Source: Chloroflexota bacterium (GTDB taxonomy: Bacteria; Chloroflexota; Limnocylindria; P2-11E). Taken from it: a stretch of DNA of 48,523 bases. Shown in pieces: positions 32,271 to 40,711 of this stretch (position 1 is the stretch's first letter; each line of letters begins with the position of its first letter). The notes under the pieces are model-generated. The model searched no databases. It was not told where the DNA came from and saw nothing but the letters and a program-made list of their open reading frames with translations. The position numbers and the translations under genes are program-made. The stretch lies in the NCBI GenBank assembly GCA_016194865.1, contig JACQAT010000002.1, forward strand, positions 1 to 48,523, written 5' to 3'.

Positions 32271-32816
32271 TCATTCACGCTCCGCGTGGAAGTCGCGGAG
32301 CTGGGCGAGCTTCGACCAGCGCTCGTCGATCGCCTCGTTGTGGGTGTGCGGGTGATCGTTCAGATCCTCACCGCACACCTGGCAGAGGCCCTTGCACTCG
32401 GGCGAATGGAGGGACACCTGCGGCGTCGCGAGGATGAGCTCCTCGCGCAGCAGCGGCGTCAGGTCGAGCAGGAAGTCGTCCTCGATCACCTTCGCGAACT
32501 CGGGCGCCTCTTCCACCTCCTCGCCGCTCATCACGGGTGCCGTGACGTAGTACTGCTCCGCGAACGTCGTGCTCACCGGCGTACGGGTCGGCCGAAGGCA
32601 ACGGCTGCACTGCTGCTCGATGAACGCGTCCGCGCTGCCCTCGACGTAGACCCCTGGGTCCGTATGGGTCGCGTGCAGCTCCGCGTCGATCATCACGGCG
32701 CCCGCGTCGAGCAGCCCGGCGTTCTCGCCATGCGGATCGATCGGATCCTCATGCAGGCTGATGTCAAGCTGAGTGCTGACCGATTGCTTGAGCAGAGGGG
32801 CGACGTTGATGATCAC
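32271..32816 (-). CDS. yceD: YceD/DUF177-family protein
   Basis: 181 aa from GTG 32816 with GGAGG 5 bases upstream. Shows CSRCLRPTRTPVSTTF in the middle, an acidic FLLDLTPLLREELILATP segment, and CKGLCQVCGEDLN at the C-terminus, the hallmarks of DUF177. The family is tied to 23S rRNA accumulation and is almost always next to rpmF, as here. The two cysteine groups are candidate metal ligands. Confidence 0.92.
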   Translation of the reverse strand: MIINVAPLLKQSVSTQLDISLHEDPIDPHGENAGLLDAGAVMIDAELHATHTDPGVYVEGSADAFIEQQCSRCLRPTRTPVSTTFAEQYYVTAPVMSGEEVEEAPEFAKVIEDDFLLDLTPLLREELILATPQVSLHSPECKGLCQVCGEDLNDHPHTHNEAIDERWSKLAQLRDFHAERE

Positions 32817-32840
32817 GAGGTCCTCCGCTGGCGCTGAAAT

Positions 32841-33311
32841 TTATCCCTCGGTGCCTGCCTGGGGCCGTCGCTCCTCGAGCACCTCGAGGCTCTTCTTGAT
32901 GACGGAAAGCGTCTTCACGAGATCGCTTTCCAGCCGCAGCAGGACGTCCGCCGCGTACTGATCCGCCCCGCGCATCGTCTCTTCCGCCTTGCCCTGCGCG
33001 CGATCTTCGATGTCGCCCGCGCGAGCCTCGGCCTCGCGGAGGATGGACTGATCCTGCAGCAGCACCGCCGCCTGCTCCTGGGCCGCGCCGATGATCTGCT
33101 CGGCCTCCTCGCGCGCGCGCGACAGAAGCCGCTCGGTCTCGGCGTTCGTCTTGCGCGCCTGTCGCACATCCTCCGGGATGGCCACGCGCAGCTGATCGAT
33201 GAGATCGAGCAGCATCGCCTGTTCGAGCATGACCGAGCTGGTCATCGGCACCTTGCGCGCGCTGACCACCGTCGCCTCGAGCTTCTCGACGAGGTATTGG
33301 ATGTCGCTCAT
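32841..33311 (-). CDS. SepIVA/DivIVA-like coiled-coil protein
   Basis: 156 aa. Short N-terminal part, then LLDLIDQLRVAIPEDVRQAR and a heptad-rich coiled coil from about residue 45 to 135 (AETERLLSRAREEAEQIIGA, REAEARAGDIEDRAQGKAEE). Resembles SepIVA of actinobacteria, a DivIVA-type organiser of cell division, which is likewise encoded between the rsmD region and yceD-rpmF. Here coaD, normally between rsmD and sepIVA, is missing. An ATP-synthase subunit-b-like match would reflect the coiled coil only. ATG 33311. Confidence 0.72.
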   Translation of the reverse strand: MSDIQYLVEKLEATVVSARKVPMTSSVMLEQAMLLDLIDQLRVAIPEDVRQARKTNAETERLLSRAREEAEQIIGAAQEQAAVLLQDQSILREAEARAGDIEDRAQGKAEETMRGADQYAADVLLRLESDLVKTLSVIKKSLEVLEERRPQAGTEG

Positions 33312-33326
33312 GCGTCATTGCTCATT

Positions 33327-33875
33327 TCAGGCGGCATCGTACTCCAGGAACATCAGTGTTTCCTCGCCGACCTCGCGCTCACGGACCACGCGCGCGCCGG
33401 CCGGCAGCGCCGGCCGATGCTTTTTATGGATGCGGACGACGACCAGCGCGTCTGACGCGAGCACGCCACGAAGCCCAGGATGCGCGAGGGTCGCCGTCAG
33501 CACCGCGGTGTCCGCGAACGGCGGGTCGCAGAGCACCAGGTCGAATGGACCGCTGGCCTTCGCGAGAAAGGACAGCACGTCGGCGCGCGAGAGCGTCGCG
33601 CGCGGCCCGAGCCCGGTGCGCTCGAGATTGTGCGCGAGCGCCGCGAGCGCGCGCGCGCCTCGTTCGACGAAGACGGCGTCGCTCGCACCGCGCGAAAGCG
33701 CCTCGATGCCGAGCGTCCCCGCGCCCGCGAACAGGTCGAGCACGCGCGCTCCCTCGAGGCGCGGGTCGAGGATCGCGAAGAGCGTCTCGCGGATGCGATC
33801 CGTGGCCGACCGGGTCCCGCCGTCCTTCGCGGGGACGAGCGGCTTCCCCTTCGCCTCGCCCGCGATGACCCTCAC
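33327..33875 (-). CDS. rsmD: 16S rRNA (guanine-966-N2)-methyltransferase RsmD
   Basis: 182 aa. Class I SAM methyltransferase. MRVIAGEAKGKPLVP, ATDRIRETLFAIL, SAM loop VLDLFAGAGTLGIEALSRGA and catalytic CDPPF. GTG 33875 overlaps the recG TGA (GTGA). Confidence 0.95.
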   Translation of the reverse strand: MRVIAGEAKGKPLVPAKDGGTRSATDRIRETLFAILDPRLEGARVLDLFAGAGTLGIEALSRGASDAVFVERGARALAALAHNLERTGLGPRATLSRADVLSFLAKASGPFDLVLCDPPFADTAVLTATLAHPGLRGVLASDALVVVRIHKKHRPALPAGARVVREREVGEETLMFLEYDAA

Positions 33876-35992
33876 GCCAGACCGTGCCGCCGCCAGAGCG
33901 CCTCGACCGCCGCGGCGAGGAGCGCGTTGTCGGGACGATCGAGGGTCGGATCGACCGCGAGGATGGCGTCGGCCTCCGCCGCGGTCTCGCGGTAGAGCCG
34001 CGGATCGATGTCGGCGAGGTCGACGAGGCGAAGCTCCGAGAGGCCGTGCTGCTCGTCACCCAGGAACTGTCCCGGCCCGCGTATCTCAAGATCGCGGCGG
34101 GCCAGCTCGAAGCCATCGAGTGCCTTCCCATCGGGTCCGAGCTCGGTCATCGCCGCGAGACGCGCGGACTCCATGGCGTCGCTCACCAGCACGCAATAGG
34201 CGCGCTCGGTCCCTCTTCCGACGCGCCCACGCAGCTGATGCAGCTGCGCGAGCCCGAAGCGATCCGCGCCGAGGACCACCATGACGGTGGCGTTCGGGAT
34301 GTCGATGCCGACCTCGACCACCGTCGTCGCGACCAGCACGTCGAGCTCGGCGGCGCTGAAGCGGCGCATCACATCGTCGCGGTCCTTCGCGGGCATGCGC
34401 CCATGCAGCAGCGCGATGCGGAGTCCCTTCAGCGGGCCGGCCCGCAGCTCGCGCTCGGTCGCGACCGCGCTGGGCAGCTCGTCGGCGGTCGGCTCCGGCT
34501 CGATGCGCGGACATACGACGAATGCCTGCTGGCCTTTCTCGACCGCGAGCCGCATGCCCTCCCAGACCTTCGGCAGCTGCGCCGGCGTGCGCAGATGCGT
34601 CGTGATCGCCTGCCGCCCGTGCGGGAGCTCGTCGATCTCGGAGAGGTCGAGGTCGCGATAGAGGGTCTGCGTGAGCGTGCGCGGAATGGGCGTCGCGGTC
34701 GTGAGGAGCAGGTGCGGATCGGTCCCCTTCTCGCGCAGCGTCGTGCGCTGCCGGACACCGAAGCGATGTTGCTCGTCGATGACGGCGAGGCCGAGCTTCT
34801 TGAACTCGACGCTCTCGACCACGAGCGCGTGCGTGCCGACGACGACATCGAGCTCCCCGGACGCGAGGCGGCCCAGCAGATCGCGTCGCTGCGCCGCGGG
34901 CACGCTCGAGGTGAGGAGCCCGATCGACGGTCCGCCGCCGGCCCACAGGCTCGAGATCGTGCGGTGATGCTGCTCGGCGAGGAGCTCGGTCGGCGCCATG
35001 AGCGCCGCCTGCGCGCCCGAGGCCACGGCGATCCTCGCCGCGAGCGCGGCGACGACGGTCTTCCCCGATCCGACGTCGCCCTCGAGGAGACGCGACATCG
35101 GGATCGACCGCGCGAGGTCCTCGCGGATCCGCCCGAAAGCCTCCTGCTGCGATCCGGTCAGCGTGAACGGCAGTGCCGCGAGCCACGTCTCGACGTCGGC
35201 ATCCGCTGCCCTGAGGACGGGTGCGCGCGCGTCGCGCTGCCAGCGCAGGCGACGCTGCGCGAGACCGAGCTGCAGGGTGAGCATCTCGTCGAAGGCGAGG
35301 CGGCGCCGCCCCTCCTGGAGCGCGGCGTCGCTGGAAGGGAAGTGCACCTCCTTCAGCGCCTCTCCGATCGGCAGGAGCTCGCGGCGCGCGCGCGTGTCGC
35401 GCGACAGCATCTCGGGCACCTCGCCGACGACCGGCGTGCGCTTCGGCCCTCCCTCGACCGCGGTGTGCAGCCAGCGACGCAGGTTCCCTTCCTTGAGGCC
35501 CTCGGTGAGCCGGTAGATCGGGACGAGCCGGCCGGTGTGCACCGCTTCGGCATCCGCGGGCTCGACCTTCGGATTGGAGAGCTGCAGCGTTCGGCCGAAC
35601 CACTGCGCCTTCCCCGACAGCCGGATGAGCTGACCCTCGCGCAGGCGATCCTTGATGAACTGGCGGCCGAACCACGACGCCTTCACGCCCGCGGGCAGGC
35701 CATCAATAGGATCGATGAGCTCCATCTCGGTGAGCTGTTGCCCGCGCGCGGTCCGCCGCTCGGTCACGCGGCCGACGATCGCCTCCGTCGTCTGCTCCCG
35801 ATCCGGCATGAGGCGCTTTACGGGCTGGAAGCGCGAGAAATCGAGGTAGCGCGTCGGCAGGTGCCAGAGCAGATCGCCGATCGTCCGCAGGCCCATCCGC
35901 TCCAGGAGCTTCGCGGACTCGTCGCCGACACCGGGCAGGCGGCGCACATCGAGATCGAGCGACGTCGTGGGCGCGCTCGCTCGCGCTCCCAT
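33872..35992 (-). CDS. recG: ATP-dependent DNA helicase RecG
   Basis: 706 aa, usual length. Reverses stalled replication forks. Wedge/OB domain at the N-terminus (LPTRYLDFSRFQPV, then the GRVTERRT strand), Walker A LLEGDVGSGKTVVAAL, DEQHRFGVRQR, TATPIPRTL, and the helicase C lobe with LLHGRMPAKDRDDVMRRF, VVEVGIDIPNATVMVV and GRVGRGTERAYC; the RecG-specific GPGQFLGDEQHGL follows. ATG 35992 directly abuts the TAG of the FakA-like gene. Confidence 0.97.
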   Translation of the reverse strand: MGARASAPTTSLDLDVRRLPGVGDESAKLLERMGLRTIGDLLWHLPTRYLDFSRFQPVKRLMPDREQTTEAIVGRVTERRTARGQQLTEMELIDPIDGLPAGVKASWFGRQFIKDRLREGQLIRLSGKAQWFGRTLQLSNPKVEPADAEAVHTGRLVPIYRLTEGLKEGNLRRWLHTAVEGGPKRTPVVGEVPEMLSRDTRARRELLPIGEALKEVHFPSSDAALQEGRRRLAFDEMLTLQLGLAQRRLRWQRDARAPVLRAADADVETWLAALPFTLTGSQQEAFGRIREDLARSIPMSRLLEGDVGSGKTVVAALAARIAVASGAQAALMAPTELLAEQHHRTISSLWAGGGPSIGLLTSSVPAAQRRDLLGRLASGELDVVVGTHALVVESVEFKKLGLAVIDEQHRFGVRQRTTLREKGTDPHLLLTTATPIPRTLTQTLYRDLDLSEIDELPHGRQAITTHLRTPAQLPKVWEGMRLAVEKGQQAFVVCPRIEPEPTADELPSAVATERELRAGPLKGLRIALLHGRMPAKDRDDVMRRFSAAELDVLVATTVVEVGIDIPNATVMVVLGADRFGLAQLHQLRGRVGRGTERAYCVLVSDAMESARLAAMTELGPDGKALDGFELARRDLEIRGPGQFLGDEQHGLSELRLVDLADIDPRLYRETAAEADAILAVDPTLDRPDNALLAAAVEALWRRHGLA

Positions 35993-37657
35993 CTATTCCG
36001 CCGCGACGATGAAGGGGTAGTGCGGCTGGCCGCCGTGCAGCACCTGGATCTCCGCGTCGCGCCACTGCGCGGCCAGCCGGTCGCGCGCCCGTTGCGCGCG
36101 CGTCTCGTCGACGGCCGAGCCGGTGAACAGGGTGAGCACCTCGGGGCGCGACAGCTTCTTCGCCGCGCTCGCGAGGACGTCGAGCTCGTCGTCACCGTGC
36201 GCCACGAGCCTCCCGTCGATGAGCGCGATGGTCTCACCTTCTTTGACTCGCTGGCCGTCGACCTCGCTCGAGCGCACCGCGCGCGTGATCTCGAGCGCGT
36301 GCGCGGTGCCGCTCGCCGCCTCCATGACGCGAACGGCCTCGGCCGTCGGCTTGTTGCCGTCGAACGCGAGGAGCGCGGCCATCCCCTGGGCGACGTTCCG
36401 CGTGGGCACCACCGTCACCTCACCAGCAGCGAGCAGCGCCGCCTGCTCGGCCGCGAGGATGACGTTGCGATCGTTCGGCAGCACGATGACGTGCGCCGCG
36501 CGCGTCGCGCGGATCGCCTGCAGCAGCTCCTCGGTCGACGGGTTCATCGTCGGGCCGCCCAGCAGCGGGGTCGCGCCCGCCGAGCGGACGATGTCCGCGA
36601 ATCCCTCACCCGGCACGACCGCCACGACGGCGAGGCGGGCCGGCGACCTCGCGGCGGCGGACGCCGCCGCGTCCCGCGCGGAGCGCTGGTCGTGCTCGGC
36701 GGACATCGCGTCGAGATCCTCGACGACCACGTCCGCGATGCGGCCGGCGGTGAGACCGATGCGGATGATCTCGTCGGGTCGCAGCGTGTGCACGTGCACC
36801 TTCACCGCGGTCTCGTCGCCGACGACGAGCACGCAGTCGGCACCGAACGCCAACATCTCCTCGCGCAGGTCGTCAGCGCTTCTCGTCGGCGCGTTGACCA
36901 AGAACTGCACGTCGTACGCGCCTGCCCAGCTCGCGACGTCACCGTCGTCTTGAGCTGACGCATGCTCGGACGTTCGCGCAGCCGCCGCCGATCGGCCCGG
37001 AGGGCCGCCGGCGGCGTCAAATGCGATCGTTGCTGGCGCATCCTCCGTGTCCGCGGCTCGTCCCTCTACGTCGGCAAGCGCGCCTTCCAGGAGGAGCCAA
37101 AGCCCCCTCGCCCCCGCGTCGACGACGCCGGCTTGTCGATTGGTGGGATTCTGCTCGCGCGTCTTCTCTACCGCGAGCGCACCGCGCTCGACGGCGGCGC
37201 GCAGCCCCTGATCCGCGTCGGCGCAGCCCTGCACGGCGTCGCTCATCGCGGCGAGCGCGGTGAGGATCGTGCCCGGCGCGGGCGCGGTGACCGCCGTGAA
37301 CGCGTGCTCCCTCGCCGCGCTGAACGCGAGCGCGAGCGATCGCGCGTCCACGACGCTCTTGCCCGCGAACGCGTCCTTCATGCCACGCAGGATCTGCGAC
37401 AGGATCACGCCGCTGTTGCCGCGCGCCCCCATGAGCGCGCCGTGCGCGGCCGCCGCCGCGACGTCGCCGAGGTCGGGGCCCGCCGTCCGGGCGTGCGCGA
37501 TCGCGGAGCGGACGGTGTGGAGCATGTTGGTACCCGTATCTCCGTCGGGCACCGGATAGACGTTGAGAGCGTTGACCTCATCGACCGAGCGCGCGAGACG
37601 CGCGGACGCGGCCTCGATGAGGCGGAGCAGTCTCGTGCCATCGCACTGCGCTACCAC
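35993..37657 (-). CDS. FakA-like DAK2/DhaL-domain fatty-acid kinase subunit
   Basis: 554 aa from GTG 37657, with GGGAGGG 8 bases upstream. In Firmicutes FakA phosphorylates fatty acids held by FakB. N-terminal DhaL domain: NALNVYPVPDGDTGTNMLHT, GARGNSGVILSQILRG, PAPGTILTALAAM and an ADAGARGLWLLLEGAL-like helix; a middle domain and a C-terminal DegV-like half (VVAVVPGEGFADIVRSAGA, VIVLPNDRNVILAAEQAA, LTLFTGSAVDETRA). No fakB is in the window. The rpmB - dak2 - recG arrangement is common in Gram-positive-type genomes. Divergent from rpmB. Confidence 0.88.
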   Translation of the reverse strand: MVAQCDGTRLLRLIEAASARLARSVDEVNALNVYPVPDGDTGTNMLHTVRSAIAHARTAGPDLGDVAAAAAHGALMGARGNSGVILSQILRGMKDAFAGKSVVDARSLALAFSAAREHAFTAVTAPAPGTILTALAAMSDAVQGCADADQGLRAAVERGALAVEKTREQNPTNRQAGVVDAGARGLWLLLEGALADVEGRAADTEDAPATIAFDAAGGPPGRSAAAARTSEHASAQDDGDVASWAGAYDVQFLVNAPTRSADDLREEMLAFGADCVLVVGDETAVKVHVHTLRPDEIIRIGLTAGRIADVVVEDLDAMSAEHDQRSARDAAASAAARSPARLAVVAVVPGEGFADIVRSAGATPLLGGPTMNPSTEELLQAIRATRAAHVIVLPNDRNVILAAEQAALLAAGEVTVVPTRNVAQGMAALLAFDGNKPTAEAVRVMEAASGTAHALEITRAVRSSEVDGQRVKEGETIALIDGRLVAHGDDELDVLASAAKKLSRPEVLTLFTGSAVDETRAQRARDRLAAQWRDAEIQVLHGGQPHYPFIVAAE

Positions 37658-37710
37658 GTAGGGGTCCCTCCCGGCGGCCGAGCACGCGAAGAGCGCGGAG
37701 GCCGCAAGGG

Positions 37711-37719
37711 TGCTACGAT
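37711..37719 (+). promoter_or_regulatory. Possible extended -10 promoter for rpmB
   Basis: TGC-TACGAT, an extended -10 form, 74 bases before the rpmB ATG in the divergent rpmB/fakA-like gap, followed by a T-run. The -35 region is not recognisable. Confidence 0.35.
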
Positions 37720-37792
37720 TTTTTGACTCTAGCGTTTTCCATGATCGCGTCGACTGCGCTGGAGCCCCGAAATCATTGAGGAGACGTTCCTG

Positions 37793-37999
37793 ATGCCTCG
37801 CTCCTGCGCCCTCTGCGGCAAGTCGGCGACATTCGGCTCGAACGTGAGCCACTCGAAGGTGCACACGAAGCGCCGCTTCGACGCGAACCTGCACCCCGCC
37901 GTGATCAAGGGCGTGAAGCTGCTCGTGTGCACGCGCTGCCGCCGGACCCAGACGAAGGACGCGCGCATGGCGAAGAAGGCGGCTCGCGCGGCCCGCTAG
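37793..37999 (+). CDS. rpmB: Large ribosomal subunit protein bL28
   Basis: 68 aa, ATG 37793 with GAGGAG nine bases upstream. CALCGKSATFGSNVSHS, KRRFDANLHP and LLVCTRCRRTQTK: the two CxxC pairs of the zinc-binding form are kept. The stop is a TAG that forms the palindrome CTAG with the rlmN stop on the other strand. Confidence 0.95.
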   Translation: MPRSCALCGKSATFGSNVSHSKVHTKRRFDANLHPAVIKGVKLLVCTRCRRTQTKDARMAKKAARAAR

Positions 38000-39075
38000 A
38001 CCTTCCCGGCCGGCGCCGCGTCCCCTTCCGGCACCTTCAGCTGACCGCAGCCCGCCAGGATGTCCTGCCCCTTGCTGATCCGCACCGTGGCCGCGATGCC
38101 ACCCTCGCGCAGGACCTCGGCGAACACCTCCATGGCCTCGGCCTTCGGCCGCTCGAAGCCACCCGGACCCGCGTTCACCGGGATGAGATTCACGTGGTAG
38201 TCGCTCGTGCGGCCACGTGAGGCGATCCGTGACGCGAGCGTGCGCGCATCCCGCTCGGAGTCGTTGACGCCCGCGAGGAGCACGTACTCGAAGGTCACGC
38301 GGCGCCTGGTCCGCTCGACGTAGCGCGCGGACGCGTCGAGGACCTCATCGATGCCCCACTTCCTGTTGATGGGCATGATCGCGCCGCGGGTCCGGTCGTC
38401 CGCCGCATGGAGCGAGACCGCGAGGTTGATCGGAAGGCCCTCGTTCGCGAGCTCGTCGATCTTCGGGACGACGCCGCAGGTCGAGATCGTGATCCGCCGG
38501 GGGCTGATGCCGAACAGCTCGGCGTCCATCAGCGCGCGCGCCGACGCGATCGTCGGGCCATAGTTGTTGAACGGCTCCCCCATCCCCATGTAGACGACGT
38601 GCGACACCCGCTCGCCACGCGCGCCCAGCTCGCGCTGCCAATGGCGCACCTGGTCGACGATCTCGCCCGCCGTCAGGTTGCGGATGAGGCCCATCTCGCC
38701 GGTCGCGCAGAACGCGCAGGCCATCGGGCAGCCGGCCTGCGTCGAGATGCAGACCGCGTTGCGTGCTCCGTGGTGCGGCATGAGGACGCTCTCGATCCGC
38801 TGCCCGTCGATCAGCGCGCGCAGCACCTTGCGCGTCTCGCCATCGGCGCTCGCTTCCTCCGTCACTGTGGAAACGGCGCTCCAGCGGAACGCCTTCGCCA
38901 GCTCGGCGCGGAGCGCGACCGGCAGCTCCGTGAGGTCGTCCCACGATGCCGCGGCGGTCTTTGCGAACCGCCGCCTGATCTGCTTCGCGCGATAGGACGG
39001 CTGGCCGCGCGCGGCGAGCCACAGCACGAGGTCGTCCTCGCGGACGTCGCTGATCGCCGGCCTGGTGTCGCTCAC
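37996..39075 (-). CDS. rlmN: 23S rRNA/tRNA adenine-C2 methyltransferase RlmN
   Basis: 359 aa. Radical-SAM enzyme modifying A2503 of 23S rRNA and A37 of some tRNAs. Cluster motif CPMACAFC (C-x3-C-x2-C), RIESVLMPHHGARNAVCIST, VVYMGMGEPFNNY, ISTCGVVPKI, NLAVSLHAADD, and the methylated-cysteine region DILAGCGQL near the C-terminus. GTG 39075. A perfect 26-bp palindrome separates it from fmt; convergent with rpmB. Confidence 0.96.
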   Translation of the reverse strand: MSDTRPAISDVREDDLVLWLAARGQPSYRAKQIRRRFAKTAAASWDDLTELPVALRAELAKAFRWSAVSTVTEEASADGETRKVLRALIDGQRIESVLMPHHGARNAVCISTQAGCPMACAFCATGEMGLIRNLTAGEIVDQVRHWQRELGARGERVSHVVYMGMGEPFNNYGPTIASARALMDAELFGISPRRITISTCGVVPKIDELANEGLPINLAVSLHAADDRTRGAIMPINRKWGIDEVLDASARYVERTRRRVTFEYVLLAGVNDSERDARTLASRIASRGRTSDYHVNLIPVNAGPGGFERPKAEAMEVFAEVLREGGIAATVRISKGQDILAGCGQLKVPEGDAAPAGKV

Positions 39076-39091
39076 GTGATCGAGCGTAGGT

Positions 39092-39117
39092 GGTCACAGC
39101 ACCGCGGTGCTGTGACC
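39092..39117. repeat. Perfect 26-bp palindrome between fmt and rlmN
   Basis: Two uninterrupted 13-bp arms, GGTCACAGCACCG and its exact complement CGGTGCTGTGACC, meeting at 39104/39105. It fills most of the 48-bp gap. No T-run on either side, so it is either a U-less terminator, an operator or an RNA hairpin/cruciform. Confidence 0.9.
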
Positions 39118-39123
39118 GTCCTG

Positions 39124-40053
39124 CTACTTCGCCTGGCGGCTACGTGGTAGGCCGCGTGCCCAGGCCGCGCCGCTCATCGTCTTCCTGCCGGGAGGCCTGA
39201 CCTCGTCCAGGCGCAGCCAGCCCGCGCCGGCCGCGACATGGGGAACGCCGTCGCGGAGCTCGAGCGTGCCGCGATCGGTGCCGCGGCCGCCCGCGATCGA
39301 CGCGCGCGTCACGAGCAGGCGCTGTCCGCGGAGCACGAGCGACGCGCCGGGGTCCGGTGTCATCGCGCGCACGCGGCGGACCAGCTCGTCCGCGGGACGC
39401 GAGAGATCGAGCACGCCATCCGCGCTCGTGACCTTCGGCGCCCATGCCACCTGTCCCTCGTCCTGAGGAAGGGCGGGCAGCTCGCCCGAGAGATAGCGCG
39501 GCAGCTCGCGCTCGAGGACGGCGCCACCGAGCGTGGCGAGACGCGCGGTCAGCTCGCCCGCGTTCTCGACCTCGTCGATCGTGACCGGCGAGACCCCGAG
39601 GATCGGACCCGCATCGAGCGACGCGGTGCCCTGCATCAGCGTGATCCCGGTCTCGCGGTCGCCCGCGAGGAGCGCATGGGCGACGGGCGCGGCGCCGCGC
39701 CAGCGCGGGAGCAGCGACGCGTGCACGTTGATCGCGCGACCGCCTGCCGCATCGAGCAGCGAGCTTGGGATGAGGTTCCCGTACGCGGCCCACACGAGCT
39801 GCGCGGGCCGCCGCTCGATCAGCTCCTCGAGCTCAGCACCGCGCAGGCGGGCGGGCTGGACAACGTCGAGACCGAGCTCGAGCGCACGGGCCTTCACCGG
39901 CGATGGCGCGATCCGTCCGCGATGGCCGGGGCGATCGGGCTGCGTCACGACGGCGGTGAGCTCGACGACGCCCCGCGAGGCAAGGCGCGCCAACGCGTCG
40001 AGCGACGGCACCGCGAAGGCAGGGGTGCCGAGGAAGACGGTGCGCGGAGCTAC
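39124..40053 (-). CDS. fmt: Methionyl-tRNA formyltransferase (start codon unresolved)
   Basis: About 309 aa. Formylates initiator Met-tRNA with 10-formyl-THF. Family text: TVFLGTPAFAVPSLDALARL (the normal N-terminus), VTQPDRPGHRGR, VKARALELGLDV, WAAYGNLIPSSLLD, NVHASLLPRWRGAAPVAHAL, GITLMQ. The expected start falls at codon 40051-40053, which is GTA, overlapping the def stop as GTAG. No ATG/GTG/TTG/CTG is found near it; the next upstream in-frame starts lie deep inside def. Start is therefore unresolved. Confidence 0.92.
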   Translation of the reverse strand, partial: VAPRTVFLGTPAFAVPSLDALARLASRGVVELTAVVTQPDRPGHRGRIAPSPVKARALELGLDVVQPARLRGAELEELIERRPAQLVWAAYGNLIPSSLLDAAGGRAINVHASLLPRWRGAAPVAHALLAGDRETGITLMQGTASLDAGPILGVSPVTIDEVENAGELTARLATLGGAVLERELPRYLSGELPALPQDEGQVAWAPKVTSADGVLDLSRPADELVRRVRAMTPDPGASLVLRGQRLLVTRASIAGGRGTDRGTLELRDGVPHVAAGAGWLRLDEVRPPGRKTMSGAAWARGLPRSRQAK

Positions 40054-40700
40054 GAAGCCTCGGCCTCGGTCGACAGATCGTCCCCTTCTTGGTCTCTCTC
40101 CGCCTCGACCGGGAACAGATCCTTCTCGCGCGAGCGCAGGTGGTCGACGTACAGGATGCCGTTGAGGTGATCGGTCTCGTGGAGCATGCACTGCGCGCCC
40201 GTGTCCTCGCCCTCGACGATGAAACGCTTCCCGCTCGCGTTCACAGCGACGATGCGCGCCGCGTGCGGTCGCTCGAGCATCCCGTACAGGCCGCGCACCG
40301 AAAGGCAGCCCTCGCTGGTCTCCTCGACCTCCGGGCTGGTCCACTCGACCTCGGGGTTCATCGCGACGATGCCCGCGTGGTCGACGTCGATGATGCAGAG
40401 CCGCAGCGCGACGCCGATCTGCGGCGCGGCGATCCCGACGCCGTTCGCCGCGACCATCGACGCGAACATCCGCGCGACCAGCGCCTCGAGCTGGTCGCGC
40501 GGCAGGCTCGGCTTGTTCGCAGGGCGGTGCAGCACCGGGTCGCCGACCTGCCGGATGTCGACGGCATTCGCGGCGACGAACTCCGGGGACGACCACTTCG
40601 CGCGGCGCGCGTCGTCGATGAGCCAGCCGGGGCCCTTCGACACGCGGACGCGCGGCTCGTGCGGTCGCTCGTCCTCGTCGCGCTCGTGCTCGTCGCCCAT
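40050..40700 (-). CDS. def: Peptide deformylase
   Basis: 216 aa from ATG 40700. Removes the N-formyl group from nascent proteins. Three motifs intact: GVGIAAPQ, EGCLSVRG and HETDH (metal ligands Cys, His, His). The N-terminus is about 45 residues longer than usual and charged (DEHERDEDERPHEPR), and the C-terminus is acidic. The true start may be downstream. Next to fmt and priA, the classic priA-def-fmt order. Confidence 0.93.
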   Translation of the reverse strand: MGDEHERDEDERPHEPRVRVSKGPGWLIDDARRAKWSSPEFVAANAVDIRQVGDPVLHRPANKPSLPRDQLEALVARMFASMVAANGVGIAAPQIGVALRLCIIDVDHAGIVAMNPEVEWTSPEVEETSEGCLSVRGLYGMLERPHAARIVAVNASGKRFIVEGEDTGAQCMLHETDHLNGILYVDHLRSREKDLFPVEAERDQEGDDLSTEAEAS

Positions 40701-40711
40701 CGGAAGGGACG

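Noticed and set aside
33884-36958. A 1024-codon open frame on the plus strand opposite recG and the FakA-like gene
   Set aside because: Same reasoning: spans two convincing genes in antisense and has no protein-like features.
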